This document shows, piece by piece, positions 33,021 through 44,884 of a stretch of 64,000 nt of DNA (position 1 is its first letter; the number at the start of each line of letters is the position of its first letter). The notes beneath the pieces were generated by a model. That model ran no database searches. It had not been told where the DNA came from and was given only the letters and a program-made list of their open reading frames with translations. This DNA is from Zygaena filipendulae (lineage: Eukaryota; Arthropoda; Insecta; Lepidoptera; Zygaenidae): the NCBI GenBank assembly GCA_907165275.2, contig CAJRBF020000011.1:62001-126000 (forward strand), written 5' to 3'. The position numbers were made by a program, and so were the translations under genes.

Positions 33021-34432
33021 TTTTTTTGTAAAGCTTATATCTCGGAACTACAAGTTACAGACCCATCGTGTTGGTACTCAAACTTCATGTTTTCGTGATA
33101 TCTATGTGATCACGTGATCAAATATTCGATAGGCTATATCTCGGAAACTACAAGTTACAGACCCATCGTGTTGGTACTCAAACTTCATGTTTTCGTCATA
33201 TCTATGTGATCACGTGGTCAAATTTTCGATAGCCAATATCTCGGAAACTACAAGTTACAGACCCATCGTGTTGGTACTCAAACTTCATGTTTTCGTCATA
33301 TCTATGTGATCACGTGATCAAATATTCGATAGGCTATATCTCGGAAACTACAAGTTACAGACCCATCGTGTTGGTACTCAAACTTCATGTCTTCGTCATA
33401 TCTATGTGATCACGTGATCAAATTTTCGATAGGCTATATCTCGGAAACTACAAGTTACAGACCCATCGTGTTGGTACTCAAACTTTATGTTTTCGTGATA
33501 TCTATGTGATCACGTGATCAAATATTCGATAGGCTATATCTCGGAAACTACAAGTTCTTACAGACCCATCGTGTTGGTACTCAAACTTCATGTTTTCGTC
33601 ATATCTATGTGATCACGTGATCAAATATTCGATAGCCAATATCTCGGAAACTACAAGTTACAGACCCATCGTGTTGGTACTCAAACTTCATGTTTTCGTG
33701 ATATCTATGTGATCACGTGGTCAAATTTTCGATAGCCAATATCTCGGAAACTACAAGTTACAGACCCATCGTGTTGGTACTCAAACTTCATGTTTTCGTG
33801 ATATCTATGTGATCACGTGGTCAAATTTTCGATAGCCAATATCTCGGAAACTACAAGTTACAGACCCATCGTGTTGGTACTCAAACTTCATGTTTTCGTC
33901 ATATCTATGTGATCACGTGGTAAAATTTTCGATAGCCAATATCTCGGAAACTACAAGTTACAGACCCATCGTGTTGGTACTCAAACTTCATGTTTTCGTG
34001 ATATCTATGTGATCACGTGGTCAAATTTTTGATAGCCAATATCTCGGAAACTACAAGTTACAGACCCATCGTGTTGGTACTCAAACTTTATGTTTTCGTG
34101 ATATCTATGTGATCACGTGGTCAAATTTTCGATAGCCAATATCTCGGAAACTACAAGTTACAGACCCATCGTGTTGGTACTCAAACTTCATGTTTTCGTC
34201 ATATCTATGTGATCACGTGGTCAAATTTTCGATAGCCAATATCTCGGAAACTACAAGTTACAGACCCATCGTGTTGGTACTCAAACTTCATGTTTTCGTC
34301 ATATCTATGTGATCACGTGGTCAAATTTTCGATAGCCAATATCTCGGAAACTACAAGTTACAGACCCATCGTGTTGGTACTCAAACTTCATGTTTTCGTG
34401 ATATCTATGTGATCACGTGGTAAAATTTTCGG
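33020..34432. repeat. 100-bp satellite, 14 units
   Basis: Units begin at 'ctcggaaactacaagttaca' positions 33041, 33141, 33240, 33340, 33440, 33540, 33643, then every 100 bp to 34343. Each carries gtgatcacgtgatca or gtgatcacgtggtca. The first few units have 'gataggctatat', later ones 'gatagccaatat'. Unit similarity is very high. One unit has a 3-4 base expansion near 33556. The right flank ends with 'ccgttacaccctgtata', a sequence common beside transposon-borne repeats. Confidence 0.95.
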
Positions 34433-34559
34433 AAGTTTATTTTTTCAGACAATAATCTAATACTGAATGCCATTTTTGCAAAAAAATACCCTCCGTTACA
34501 CCCTGTATAAGATAGATTTTACTATTGTAATTTTTTCCAAATGATGTAATGGTTCACTC

Positions 34560-35060
34560 ATTGCTATTTACAAGCTGACCCCCGCGGTTTCATCCACGGT
34601 AATTTCGGAGCACTCGCGGGAATTCCGGGATAAAAAATAGGTACCCTTTGTCACTCAGGATCACTTTAGACTCCTATAAAAGAATTTTGTAAATCGGTTT
34701 AGTAGATCCAGAGATTATAACCTCATAAACTCTGGAGTCCCCGCGGGAATTCCGGGATAAAAAGTACCCTATGTCACTTAAGATCACTGCAGCTTTTAAT
34801 TATGAAAGAATTTTTAGAATCAGTTCAGTAGATCCAGAGATTACCCACTACAATCTCACAAACTCACGTACTCACAAACTCCGGAGTCCCCGAGGGATTT
34901 CCGGGATAAAAAGTACCCTGTATCACTCTGGATCACTGTAGCTCCCTATAAGTGAAAAAATTTTCAAAATCGGTTGAGTAGATCTAGAGATTATCCCCTA
35001 CAAACGTCACAAACTCACAAACCCACAAACTCATAAACTTTTGCTCTTTATAATACTAGT
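34560..35060 (-). repeat. Lep1-like repeat with internally duplicated segment
   Basis: Starts 'gctgacccccgcggtttcat'. The block 'gggaattccgggataaaa' to 'gtagatccagagatta' is then repeated three times (from about 34612, 34738 and 34885), ending 'ataatactagt'. Lep1-like by sequence; the internal tandem expansion is unusual for the family. Confidence 0.7.
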
Positions 35061-35144
35061 ATACATTATCTCCTTGATACTGAAGTCAAAGAAATACAAT
35101 AAATAAAATTGATGCAGGCAAACCCGCAGCAGGATCAACTGCTA

Positions 35145-35364
35145 GTAAAATCCTACTAATATTATCAACGCGAAAGTTTGTAAGTATGTATAGATGGATG
35201 GATGGATGTTTGTTAATCTTTCACGCAAAAACTACTGGATGGATTTAAATGAAACTTTACAATAATATAGCTTATACATCAGATTAACACATAGGGTACT
35301 TTATATCCCGGAATTCCCGCGGGAACTCTGAAATTAACGCGGGTGAAACCGCGAGGCACAACTA
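35145..35364 (+). mobile_element. Lep1-like non-autonomous Helitron (intact ends)
   Basis: Begins TCCTACTAATATTAT after an A and ends GGCACAACTAG before a T. These are the 5'-TC and 3'-CTRR ends and the A|T insertion site of Helitrons. Interior has 'gcgaaagtttgtaagtatgt', 'cacgcaaaaactactggatg', 'cccggaattcccgcgggaac' and 'gcgggtgaaaccgcg', which gives a GC-rich hairpin shortly before the 3' end. No coding. Class assignment is inferred from ends and from the empty site seen for 39675-39905. Confidence 0.75.
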
Positions 35365-35365
35365 G

Positions 35366-36092
35366 TACATTAAGTATAATTTATTACAAACTGAGACTGA
35401 GATTCGCTCGCACTCGCGTGAGTTTCGGAATTCCCGCAGGAACTCTAAACTTCTTTTATTCTTCTTCTTACAATAACAAACATAATAAAAAAAGAATTAG
35501 CGAAATTGATCGAGCCGTTCACGCGTGATGCTGTGCCCGTAACCAAGTGAAATAGGGATTAATTTTTTATATATATACCTATTCATATATTATAGCTAGC
35601 TGTTCATCGCGGTTTCACCCTTGGTAATTTCGGAGATCCCGCAGGTATTCCGAGATAAAAATATCTACTACCTACCATATATTTGTTTCTCTACCTAAGT
35701 AACTACTTTTCACGTGTAGTATACAAAATTTCATACAGTTTGACCCGCGTTAATTTCGGAGTTTCCGCGGGAATTCCGAGATAAAAAGTACCCTATGTCC
35801 TCTGTACCCCAGACAACGTGTATACAAAATTTCATGATGATCCGTTGAGTCGTTGAGGCGTGAAAGCGTAACAAACAAACAAACAAACTCACTTTCGCGT
35901 TTATAATATTTATTTATGTTTTGGCAACAAACAGTCATATATACATCTTAATTTTTACAATATTTCGTATTACTATGTTACAGACCTACAGTGCCGATAC
36001 ATGATAATAAATATACAGTACAAATGAGAGATGGCACATAAGTTGTCATCAATATCAGTAAGGATAGATAATACCTAAATAGATTACTAGCT
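35366..36092. repeat. Further Lep1-like copies and fragments
   Basis: Partial copies at about 35385-35530 ('actcgcgtgagtttcgga') and 35590-35895 ('gttcatcgcggtttcaccct', then 'gacccgcgttaatttcggag'). The remaining bases to 36092 are AT-rich with no gene. Confidence 0.65.
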
Positions 36093-36612
36093 ATACCGCG
36101 TGGTTTCACTCGCGTGAGTTACGGAATTCCCGCATGAACTCCAAAGTAATCTAATTTACGCCTTATAACATCACCTAATTAGCTGTGAAAGTCCCGTCAA
36201 AATTGATCTAACCATTTCGGAGATTCACCCGCGTTAATTTCGGAATTCCCGCAGGAACTCCGAAGTAGCCTAATTTACTCCTAATAACATTAGCTAATTA
36301 GCAGTGAGAGTCTCGTCAAAATTGGTCCAACCATTTCGGAGATTCACCCGCGTTAATTTCGGAACTCCCGCAGGAACTCCAAAGTAGTCCAATGTAAACC
36401 TTATAATATTAGTTAATTAGCAGTGAAAGTCCCGTCCAAATCGGTTCAACCCTTTCGGAGATTCACACGCGTGAGTTCCGGAACTTCCGCAGGAACTCCA
36501 ACCTGGTCCTGACAATAACGAACACAAAGGAAATAATTTCCCAGTTTGGTGCAGTCGTTTGGAAGTTACGCGCTTAGCAATACATTGAGCGATTCATTTT
36601 TATTTATATAGA
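36093..36612 (-). repeat. Lep1-like copy with a 119-bp tandem expansion
   Basis: The block 'gagattcacccgcgttaatt' to 'gtccaaccatttcg' repeats with starts at about 36102, 36222, 36341 and 36460, i.e. four units of 119-120 bp, starting from an 'actagctataccgcg' end. Units differ by several substitutions, so the expansion is not recent. Confidence 0.75.
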
Positions 36613-38350
36613 TTTCAGAGTTCCCGTGGGAATTCCGGGTAAAAATATAGCCTATGTTACTCAGGAATAACGTAGCATTCTAATGGTGAAAGAATTTTTA
36701 AATCGATTCAGTAGTTTTTGAGTTAAATCGTAACAAACAAACTACAAAACAAGCAAACAAAAAATCAAATCTTCCCTTTTTATAATAATAATAATTATTG
36801 CCAACTTCCCAACGCACTGACGAACTAAATAAAAGAAGATCAATATGAAATAGAATGACGCACGACGGCTGAATGTATAGAAGTTTTTCGACAGGAGGAT
36901 CTATGCGATAATGGTTTAGTGGCTAGAACAACGGGTAGCGAAGACGTAGTAGTTTTGTAAGGCCCCTGTTCAAATCTCAGCCCCCACTGTTGTTATACTA
37001 TGATGATTTTTTTTTGTTATCTGTCATTTTTTATTGCAATGTTTACGATTTGAAATCTATACTGTTTTGTCTGTAGATTATTATTCACACTTCTAGACAA
37101 ACCTATTATTAGAAATGTGAGTTTGTTTGTTTGTTTGGTACGCTTTCACGGCTTGATTACCTAACCGATTATTAACAAACTTTGCATACACGTTATTAGG
37201 GGCACAGAGAAGAACACAGGGTAGTTTTAATCCAGGAACTCCCGCAGGAACTCCGAAAAACCCGCGCTATAATTTCTATATTGTATAGCTAATAATATTA
37301 TGAAGTAGTAAAGAACCAGTTTTAAAAAAATATTTTACTCATAGGAAACTACAGTATCCCTGAGTGATATAATAGATAACAACTTGACAAAGTATCCCAT
37401 GTTAGTAGTCGCAAAACTCGAAAACGATCTATCGCGATGGATTGACTTGAAATTTTGACTGGACTTGAAGTTTTGATTAGACGGGACCTGGTTTTTTTCC
37501 AATACCTGTATATTTTTATAGCTGTTCCCCGCGGTTTCACCAGTAATAAGATAGAAGTTCCCGTGGGAATTTCGGGATAAAAGTACCCTTTGTCCTTCTC
37601 TGTATCTCTGACAACGTGTGTGCAAAGTTTCATGATGATCCGCAGAGCTGTTGAGGCGTGAAAGCGTAACAAACAAACAAAGGTTATCCTACTAATATTA
37701 TAAACTAGCTGTGCCCCGCGGTTTCACCCGCGTGAGTTTCGGGATTCCCGCAGGAACTCCAATGCAGTCTAATTTACTCCTTATAACAACAGCTAATTAG
37801 CAGTGAATCCCGTCAATATCGGTCCAACCGTTTTGGAGATTCACCCGCGTGAATTTCGGAATTCCCGCAGGAACTCCAAAATTCTTTTATATAAACCTTG
37901 TCCTGACAATAACGAACTCAAAAAAAAATCAATTTTCCAATTTGGTGCAGTCGTTTGTAAGTTATGCGCTTACCAACACATTTGACGATTCATTTTTATT
38001 ATATAGATGTGAAAGTGTGGATCTTTGTTACTCAATCACGCAAAAACGGCTGAACTGAGTTGGATGAAATTTTGCATGCACGGAATTCCCGCGGGAACTC
38101 CAAAATTACCGCGGGTGAAACCGCGGGGCACAGCTAGTGTTAAATATTTTTACCAAAATAAAAGAAGAGTAACCAACTAAAAAAAAAGTTTAAAATAATT
38201 TACGTCGTTTTCACAGATAGATTAAGCTTAGCCTGGAGTTACATAATATGTATATATAGGCTTTGTTTCATTGAAATCGGATGTCGGAAAAAAAGTTGTT
38301 GTATAAAAACCTTTCGCGCGGGTGAAACCGCGGGGCACAGCTAGTCTTAA
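36613..38350. repeat. Cluster of Lep1-like copies
   Basis: Copies and fragments at about 36613-36790, 37105-37270, 37515-37700, 37703-38005 ('ctagctgtgccccgcggttt', minus orientation), 38010-38138 (plus, ending cacagctag|t) and 38305-38345. Several share ends back to back. Spaces between them are AT-rich and show no gene; 37014-37072 recurs at about 50080-50136. Confidence 0.75.
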
Positions 38351-38844
38351 ATATTGTTGTTCTATACCCTAGAATTTTTTTTCATTACAGTTTAAAATCC
38401 TAGAAAGAACGAAAAATAAATCGTTTATAAATAAGTGTGTATAAATAAGTTTGACAAAATAGTTACAAAAAGTGGAATCGAAATCTAAGGTTTGAACACA
38501 AGATTTTCACGATTCATAGTTTACAAAAAGAGACGTATTACACCACAGCGCCACCGAGACTCTTGTTGAAATGGCCAAATTACGAATCTTATTCGTCTAG
38601 TATTAATCGATTTGCATGTGTGTGTGACTACGTTTCGGCCGGTTATTCGATATTTTCGTGTAGTTAAAGGATAATAATGCGCGTAAAGCCATATAAAAAT
38701 TTTAAATCAAAGATGTATTAAACACTCATCCTCTCGCACCCATCATCAAAATCTATTTTTTAACCTTGTGATTCTCTGTAAATTGAGAAAACTCTTTTAT
38801 GGCGCCGTCCGCGGCCTCTATCGGAAGGGAGCTGCGTCGTATGG
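38351..38844. other. Unassigned segment
   Basis: No recognisable gene or repeat boundary over about 490 bp. A locally GC-rich patch 'atggcgccgtccgcggcc' lies near 38798. Confidence 0.35.
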
Positions 38845-39054
38845 TAGAGCGCACCCTTAAGTTAAAAACATCAGACGGACAATTTTAAGTAAAGTATAAC
38901 TACATAATGGCAAGGCATTAAGTTCGCCATTTGTACACACTGTGCAATAAAGAATAAATAAATTAATAAATAAATAATGTTGTTTCATTTGCTGTTACAG
39001 AAATATGAACGTACAATCCCATATTCATCGATAGCGTTATTTGTTACATTAGTC
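38845..39054 (+). repeat. 120-130-bp tandem repeat, left part
   Basis: Begins at 'cttaagttaaaaacatcaga' and ends 'gcgttatttgttacattagt'. It continues after the inserted 2.7-kb unit at 41991. Units include 'cgttacagaaaata' and 'cgtattcatcgatagcgt'. Confidence 0.7.
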
Positions 39055-39674
39055 TAAGAGAATCACTCCGATCCGAGACGCGTCGCGAGTAGGTATTTGC
39101 AAAAAGTCTATCTGTTTCATGCCGCTCTGCTACCCCCCTAGCGTCAACAACACAAACACAACATGCGCAAATTCTCACGCACACTAGGAAAGCAGCAGCG
39201 GTGGACGCGGGGGTGTAGGGGGGACGCGGCACCGCGCCGGCCGGCCGCGACTAAACTAAGCGCGAGCCGCAAGGGCAGCAGTTACCTACCTACATAATAT
39301 ATTCGAATTATTTCGTAGCCTGATTGAGTAACAAACATCCATATCCAAACATCCACACTTTTACATTTATAATATTAGTAGAATGACCAGCATTTCTTTT
39401 TTAAATATCTCGAGTTGCAGATGGAATTTCGAAAAAATCAAAACATGAGTATCTAAGTTAAACCCTTATCAATACAACAAAAAAACCGCATTCAATTTGG
39501 TGCAGCAGTTTTTGCGTAGCACGAATACAAACATACAGACAGACAGACAGACAAAAATTCTAAAAACGATATTTTTGGCTTCTATATCACTCATAGAGTC
39601 GCCTAAATTTATTTTATCTTATTTATCTCCCATGTACTGACATCGACTTGTTACAATTGTATTATATATGTATA

Positions 39675-39905
39675 CTAGCTGACTCCCGCGATTTCATCCG
39701 CGGTAATTTCGGAGTTCCCGCGGAGTTTGCGGGAAAAAGTACTCTATGTCCTTCAGTTCCCGAGGGAATTCCGGGATAAAAACTATCCTATCTTTTAAGT
39801 TGGACCATATTATAAACGGTTGCAAAATTTTATCAAAATCCGTTCAGTAGTTTCGGAGTCCATTGCGGACAAACAACGTGACACGTGATTTATATGTATA
39901 TTAGA
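39675..39905 (-). mobile_element. Lep1-like Helitron insertion (231 bp) with empty-site control
   Basis: Present in copy 1 of the 2.7-kb unit and absent from copy 2, where gtata|tatagatg (54010/54011) is uninterrupted. On the plus strand the insert starts CTAGCTGACTCCCGCG after an A and ends ATATTAGA before a T. Read on the minus strand this is A|TCTAAT...CAGCTAG|T, with no target duplication, exactly the Helitron insertion pattern. Confidence 0.85.
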
Positions 39906-40544
39906 TATAGATGTTATGTTCAACTAAAATTATTTTATACTTTTTAGAATGGAAGAGAAATATAGAAGAGGAAAAACTATTAGCTAAACTACGTTTATCC
40001 ACAAAACGAAAAAGATGCAATTTACTTTGTAAATCAAAAACATAACCAATAGAACGGGAGCTCTTGATGCTACATGAGGATTTACTCGAGCGTTGTTGAG
40101 ATTTGGGGTATTGGGTTTTGAAGATTGTAAATTCCTTGCTTTGTAAAAATTAATGAATACATAAATAAAAAAAATATGATTTTTTTTTAGATTACTTAAG
40201 TTGATAAATAAATGCAGCGAAAATTGCATTAAAATCAATATTTTTTTTTTTTTTTAAATAGGTACATTCAGAAAAAAATAAAGTAAAACAACAAAAAAAA
40301 GTAAAACAGTCACTAATATAAAAAACAAATTACGCGGTATTTAGATTCATAGTTCCATAAAAAATTTCCAACAAAAAAACATCGTCCGACATCAAAAATA
40401 TAAAAACCTACCGATATAATCCATAACAACCCAAACGGTAGGCTTGGCACCAACTTGATCTGATCAGTGATCAGTGGGTCGGTTCAATACATACTTTTAT
40501 AGAAAAAAGTTTTACCTAACTACCTTTACCACTTATTTTTGGAA

Positions 40545-40680
40545 GTCGGTTAAAATTACATTAAAATGAAAGGTGTACTAGTTACTACCTATAGCTTGAT
40601 GTAATACTTGCCTGGAACTTATTTTAATATTCATTTTAACCGACTTCAAATAAGGAGGTTATCAATTTGACACGTTTAAT
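40545..40680. repeat. 'aaccgacttc' inverted-repeat element
   Basis: ggaagtcggttaaaatt near 40551 faces attttaaccgacttcaaata near 40634 about 70 bp later, followed by 'aggaggttatcaatttgaca'. This is a common lepidopteran repeat end. Present also in copy 2 near 54653-54775. Confidence 0.55.
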
Positions 40681-41725
40681 GCCGTTTTATCCTGTGATGA
40701 CGTCATGACGATGGAAAGTAGTGTGAGGACGGTGCGAGAGTGTGATAAAGAAAAAGAGAAAGGGAAAGCAAGCCAGAGTGAGGAATACATGTTTCACTGC
40801 AGCATCTGCAGCTGCTCGTTCTAAACTTTATAGATGATTTTTGTTTCTTCGGCTGGTGGAAATCGGCAGATTATATTTTTCCCGCTATCCTTTAGTTATT
40901 TTACTTCCAAATGTAAAAAACATCAACCGCGTTCGAGAAAATCGAGATGACGGTTTTTTTTTTTGCAAGTTTGTGATCCTTTTTAAACTCCCTTACGTCA
41001 TGTTCAAATCGCAGATTATTCATATACACAGTTTTCAGAAGGTAATTAACCTACTATGTTTAATCTGATGCGCTCGAGTATTTCCGGCTATCGTTTTTTT
41101 TTTATTATTCTGATCGGTTATTCTAGATGCGCCCCTCTGTGTAGAGGGCCTTTATTTGGTGGAGGTGCAAGATATGCCCCTTATGTTAATCTGACGCGCT
41201 TTAGTAAATCCATAAATTTCGTCTTGGACTCCCGAATTACAACGCAGTTAGCTAAAATCAACAGCTAAGTAGATACCTACAGGCAGGTGCAGAAAAAAAT
41301 ATAGGGTAGTAAGTACTTTTATCTCGGAATAACCGGGAGATCTCCGAAATTAACGTGGGTGAAACTGCAGGGAACAGCTAGTAATCAATAAAATTACCTA
41401 TTCGTAGGCTTTTTTCATGATATTATTTGTGTAACCCTAATTAACCTTTCAATATCGATCGCTATATCGATATTCTCCACCCTAGGCTATAATAACATCG
41501 ATAACACCTCGACATCGACATTACTACCTACACTACACATTACACAATGCTCCTACCGGGCCCTGCCCCCCGACCCGTATCGTGCGATAGAGAGACTTGC
41601 AGGACCTAGAGGCGAGTGCCTACTTTTTCCTTCTGAAATATTGTTTCGGGCCAAACCGTTTCTACCCCCCTAAACCTTCACTAAATGAGACAATTTTGGT
41701 GTCATTCGATTCAGTACACCTTAAT

Positions 41726-41875
41726 CTAGGGCTGTACGTTTCTAATTTAGTAATTCGGTTTAGTTTAACTTTAATAAATTAAAACGCTCGAGGAAGATTT
41801 TTTGTAAAAAATATGGATATTGAGATACTTTTGTTATAAGCAATATTTCTTTAAAATCAAAACGTACAGCCCTAG
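41726..41875. mobile_element. Small MITE-like element (150 bp)
   Basis: CTAGGGCTGTACGTTT at the left and AAACGTACAGCCCTAG at the right form 16-bp terminal inverted repeats. The same element in copy 2 occupies 55827-55985, so it was present before the 2.7-kb unit duplicated. No coding. Confidence 0.65.
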
Positions 41876-41990
41876 TTATCCAATACATCAATAACATGTA
41901 AAAAAATCATCAAAATTGGTCTATGTTTAAGGGGAGATAAACGGTTTGGCTTTTTGTATGAAAATTTGCACACACACGATCGTCTTAAGT

Positions 41991-42385
41991 TAAAAACACG
42001 GGGAACATTTTGATGATCTTGAAACTACATAATATCTTTGTTTCATTTGGCGTTACAGAAAACACTAACGTTCGATCTCGTATTCATCGATAGCGTTATT
42101 TGTTACATTAGTTTTTAAGTTAAAAACATGGGACAGAAAGTTCTAACTAACGTGAAACTACATACTTTTGTTTTATTTGCCGTTACAGAAGATATGAACG
42201 TTCGATCCCGTATTCATCGATAGCGTTACTTGTTACATTAGTTTTTAAGTAAAAAACATGGGGAAAATTTTTAGTATCGTGAAACTGCATAATATCTTTG
42301 TTTCATTTGGCGTTACAGAAAACACAACATGGGGAAAATTTTTAGTACCGTGAAACTGCATAATATCTTTGTTTCATTTGGCGTT
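41991..42385 (+). repeat. 120-130-bp tandem repeat, middle part
   Basis: About three units, starting 'ttaaaaacacggggaacatt', then 'aacatgggacagaaagttct' (42126) and a shorter variant (42250-42385). Interrupted at 42386 by a LINE insertion and continued at 47548. Confidence 0.85.
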
Positions 42386-42594
42386 CCATTGAGTTTTTGA
42401 CTCTCGCTAAGAACGGTTGTGTCACTCTTGCTTGCGCCCTAGATAGTGCTCGAGCAAAGCGCTGACGCAGCAGCGCAGCCCGTCGCGTCGAACGTGTTTC
42501 TCGGTCGCCGCGATGACCCAGATTTACGTATTAAGTGAATCATAATAATTATTTGTGTTTATTATTAAGGCGAAGCTATTGCTTACAATTAATA
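42386..42594 (+). promoter_or_regulatory. LINE 5' UTR with internal promoter region
   Basis: Starts CCATTGAGTTTTTGACTCTCGC right after the target duplication and is GC-rich compared with its surroundings. Jockey-type LINEs carry an internal TATA-less promoter here; presence of an intact 5' end suggests this copy was full length. Promoter function is inferred. Confidence 0.6.
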
Positions 42595-43905
42595 ATGGAT
42601 ACGAAAACAATAAAACTTAAAACGGAAACAGAACGCTATTTATATAAAAGCTATACGGAAGAAAAAGCCTATCGCGAAGAGTTGCAAAACTTAGTCAACG
42701 ACCTTAATGCCGAATTAGATGTGCTTCGGCAACAGCTGCAATCTATACAAGATTAGCAATCAAAAGTGGCATCTGAAAACAAGAAAGAAAATCTCTTTAA
42801 AGCCGTTGAGTATGAGACTGACGAAGAGGAACTCGCGAAAGAGACAGGGTGGGTACGTCAGCAAAGCAGGAAGAAAAGGAAATTCAATGCGACACTCTCA
42901 CCACCCCAACAAGGAACATCCGATATTGAAAAAGTAAAGACTAAGAAAAATCCCCTTCCACCACCTATTGTGGTTGAGGATATTAAAGATTACCAAAAGT
43001 TTTACGATCTTCTCCTAACGAATTTACCTAAAGATTCTTTCAGCACGAAAGTGATGAAGGGTGATAGAGTTAAAATAAACTCTTCGAATGAAGACGCCTA
43101 CAGAAATGTCTCAAAGATACTTCTGCAAAACAATTGCAGTTCCCATACTTATGAGGATAAACAGAACCGACCCATTAGAGTAATGGTAAAAAAATTACAC
43201 TTCTCTTGCGAACCTCCCAGGATTGTAGATGAACTGAAATCAAAAGGATATAAAATTCTAGAGGCCGTCAACAAACTGAGTTGGAGAACAAAGAAGCCTA
43301 TGAACATGTTCATGCTCTCATTTCAAAAAGATGAAGACGTGAAAAATATTTACAGCATGAAATCCATATTAGGGTGCAAAATTGATATTGAGCCAGTTAA
43401 ATCATCCAAATTAATTCCTCAGTGCAAACGCTGCCAAGCTTATGGTCACACACAAAGATACTGTTCTAAAGAACCAAGATGCGTAAAATGCACAGGCAAG
43501 CATCTAACTATAGATTGTGAAAAGCCAACAGAAGTGAAGCCGAAATGTCTTCATTGCGGCGAACCACATCCTGCAAGCTACAGAGGTTGCATAGTAGCCA
43601 AGGAATTACAAGCGATCAAGAATCGAAAAACTAAAGAATCGAAAGAATCGAAAGCCAATAAGTCAGTGGCTACAAATAATTTTAATAAGATATCCGTCAC
43701 TGAACACGTATCAGGCATCACTAAAAATGTGTCGTATGCTCAAGCAACAAAAGGAGCTCAACGACAAGCTCAAACTAAGCCTTCTTCTTCAAACAACAGT
43801 TTGGATGATAAGTTAAATACAATTATTACTTTTATGTCATCCCTTGACAACAGACTAAAGAAATTGGAGTGTATCTCCAAAACATCCACTACAAAACTCT
43901 CTTAA
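42595..43905 (+). pseudogene. LINE ORF1: gag-like zinc-knuckle RNA-binding protein
   Basis: The frame begins MDTKTIKLKTETERYLYKSY with a short Leu/Glu-rich, coiled-coil-like segment. It is broken by an in-frame TAG (42754-42756, codon 54) and then continues open to TAA at 43903-43905, 436 positions in all. The middle (about residues 120-260) is the conserved region before the knuckles. Three knuckles follow: CKRCQAYGHTQRYC near residue 277, CVKCTGKHLTIDC near 297 and CLHCGEPHPASYRGC near 320. A basic tail ends in a short helical repeat (LDNRLKKLE). The protein would bind the element RNA and form the particle. One nonsense change inactivates it; all knuckle residues are kept. Confidence 0.9.
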
Positions 43906-44769
43906 TGATGAAGTCCCTCAGAATTATGGCATGGAATGCTAATGGACTCCTTCAACATGAAAACGAACTCAAGGCGGTCCTATCTACGGCAAAAATAGAC
44001 GTGTGCCTTATATCTGAGTCACATTTTACTAAGGAATCGTTCATCCAAATTAAAGGATATAAAGTCTATCACGCGTTACATCCAAATAACACAGCTAGGG
44101 GAGGTAGTGCAGTCATAATAAGAGGACAAAATTTCCCATTTTGAAGAACTAAAAATTGAAGAACAATATAAACAAATTGTAGCTGTATGTATCAAAACAG
44201 AAAGGTTTCCTGTTACCATATCAGCCATATACTGCCCACCAAAGCATGCATTGAAAACCCCGCAATACAAGAGGTTCTTAGAGAAACTCGGAAACAGGTT
44301 TATCCTAGGAGGTGATTGCAATGCTAAACATACTCATTGGGGTTCTAGACTGACAACCACGAAAGGCAGAGAATTATTACTTGCCATCAAAGAAGCAAAT
44401 TGTGACGTAATGTCAACAGGGAAACCAACCTACTGGCCCACTGATACCACTAAAGTCCCAGACCTGATCGATTTTTTTATATTAAAAAATATATCAAATA
44501 AATTCATGAAAATTGAGGAAGGTTATGATATGAATTCAGATCATTCACCTATAATCTTAACCTTAAGTGAACGTATTATTTTGAAAGAAAATTATCCAAC
44601 TTTAGTGGATAAAAACACTGATTGGGAAAGCTTTAAGTCAGATCTAGACAACGTCATAAATTTAAAGGTTCCCCTAAAAACTACGGAGCATTTAGAACTA
44701 GAAGTAAATGAATTTGTATTAAATATCCAGCAATGTGCCTGGAACAATACACCCAAACCCAAGAAAAAA

Positions 44770-44884
44770 GGCATTGAAATGAAATGAATGAAATGAAATG
44801 AAATGAAAATGAAATGAAATGAAATATAGTTTATTCGTTACGACCAATATAACAATATGAATAACAAAAAGTAGCCTAAATAGC
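44770..44884 (-). repeat. LINE/SINE tail insertion with (TTTCA)n in ORF2
   Basis: About 110 bp foreign to the LINE. Read on the minus strand it goes from TTGTTGCGACACGC through TAACGAATAAAC to a (TTTCA)n run (plus strand 'atgaaatgaaatgaa', 44772-44825). An element fragment ending in a short pentamer repeat fits the 3' end of a severely truncated LINE or SINE. The flanks aaaaaaggca and caaaagggca could be an imperfect duplication. Confidence 0.7.

Larger units (their letters stand above)
39055..41990. mobile_element. 2.7-kb mobile unit, copy 1
   Basis: Nearly identical to 53207-56100 after removing a 231-bp Helitron here and a 175-bp MITE there. Unit begins (taag)agaatcactccgatcc and ends cacgatcgtc(ttaag). 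Both copies are bounded by TTAA-containing edges, suggesting a TTAA or TTAAG target duplication, though no clear terminal inverted repeats are seen. Copy 1 lies inside the 120-130-bp tandem repeat, which resumes on both sides, so it moved in as a unit. No recognisable gene: a GC-rich patch (39180-39260), poly-T runs, an 'aaccgacttc' inverted pair (40545-40660) and a small MITE. Confidence 0.75.

Noticed and set aside
39180..39260. CpG island of a gene
   Set aside because: The GC-rich patch belongs to the repeated 2.7-kb unit (also at 53330-53400) and no gene is attached.
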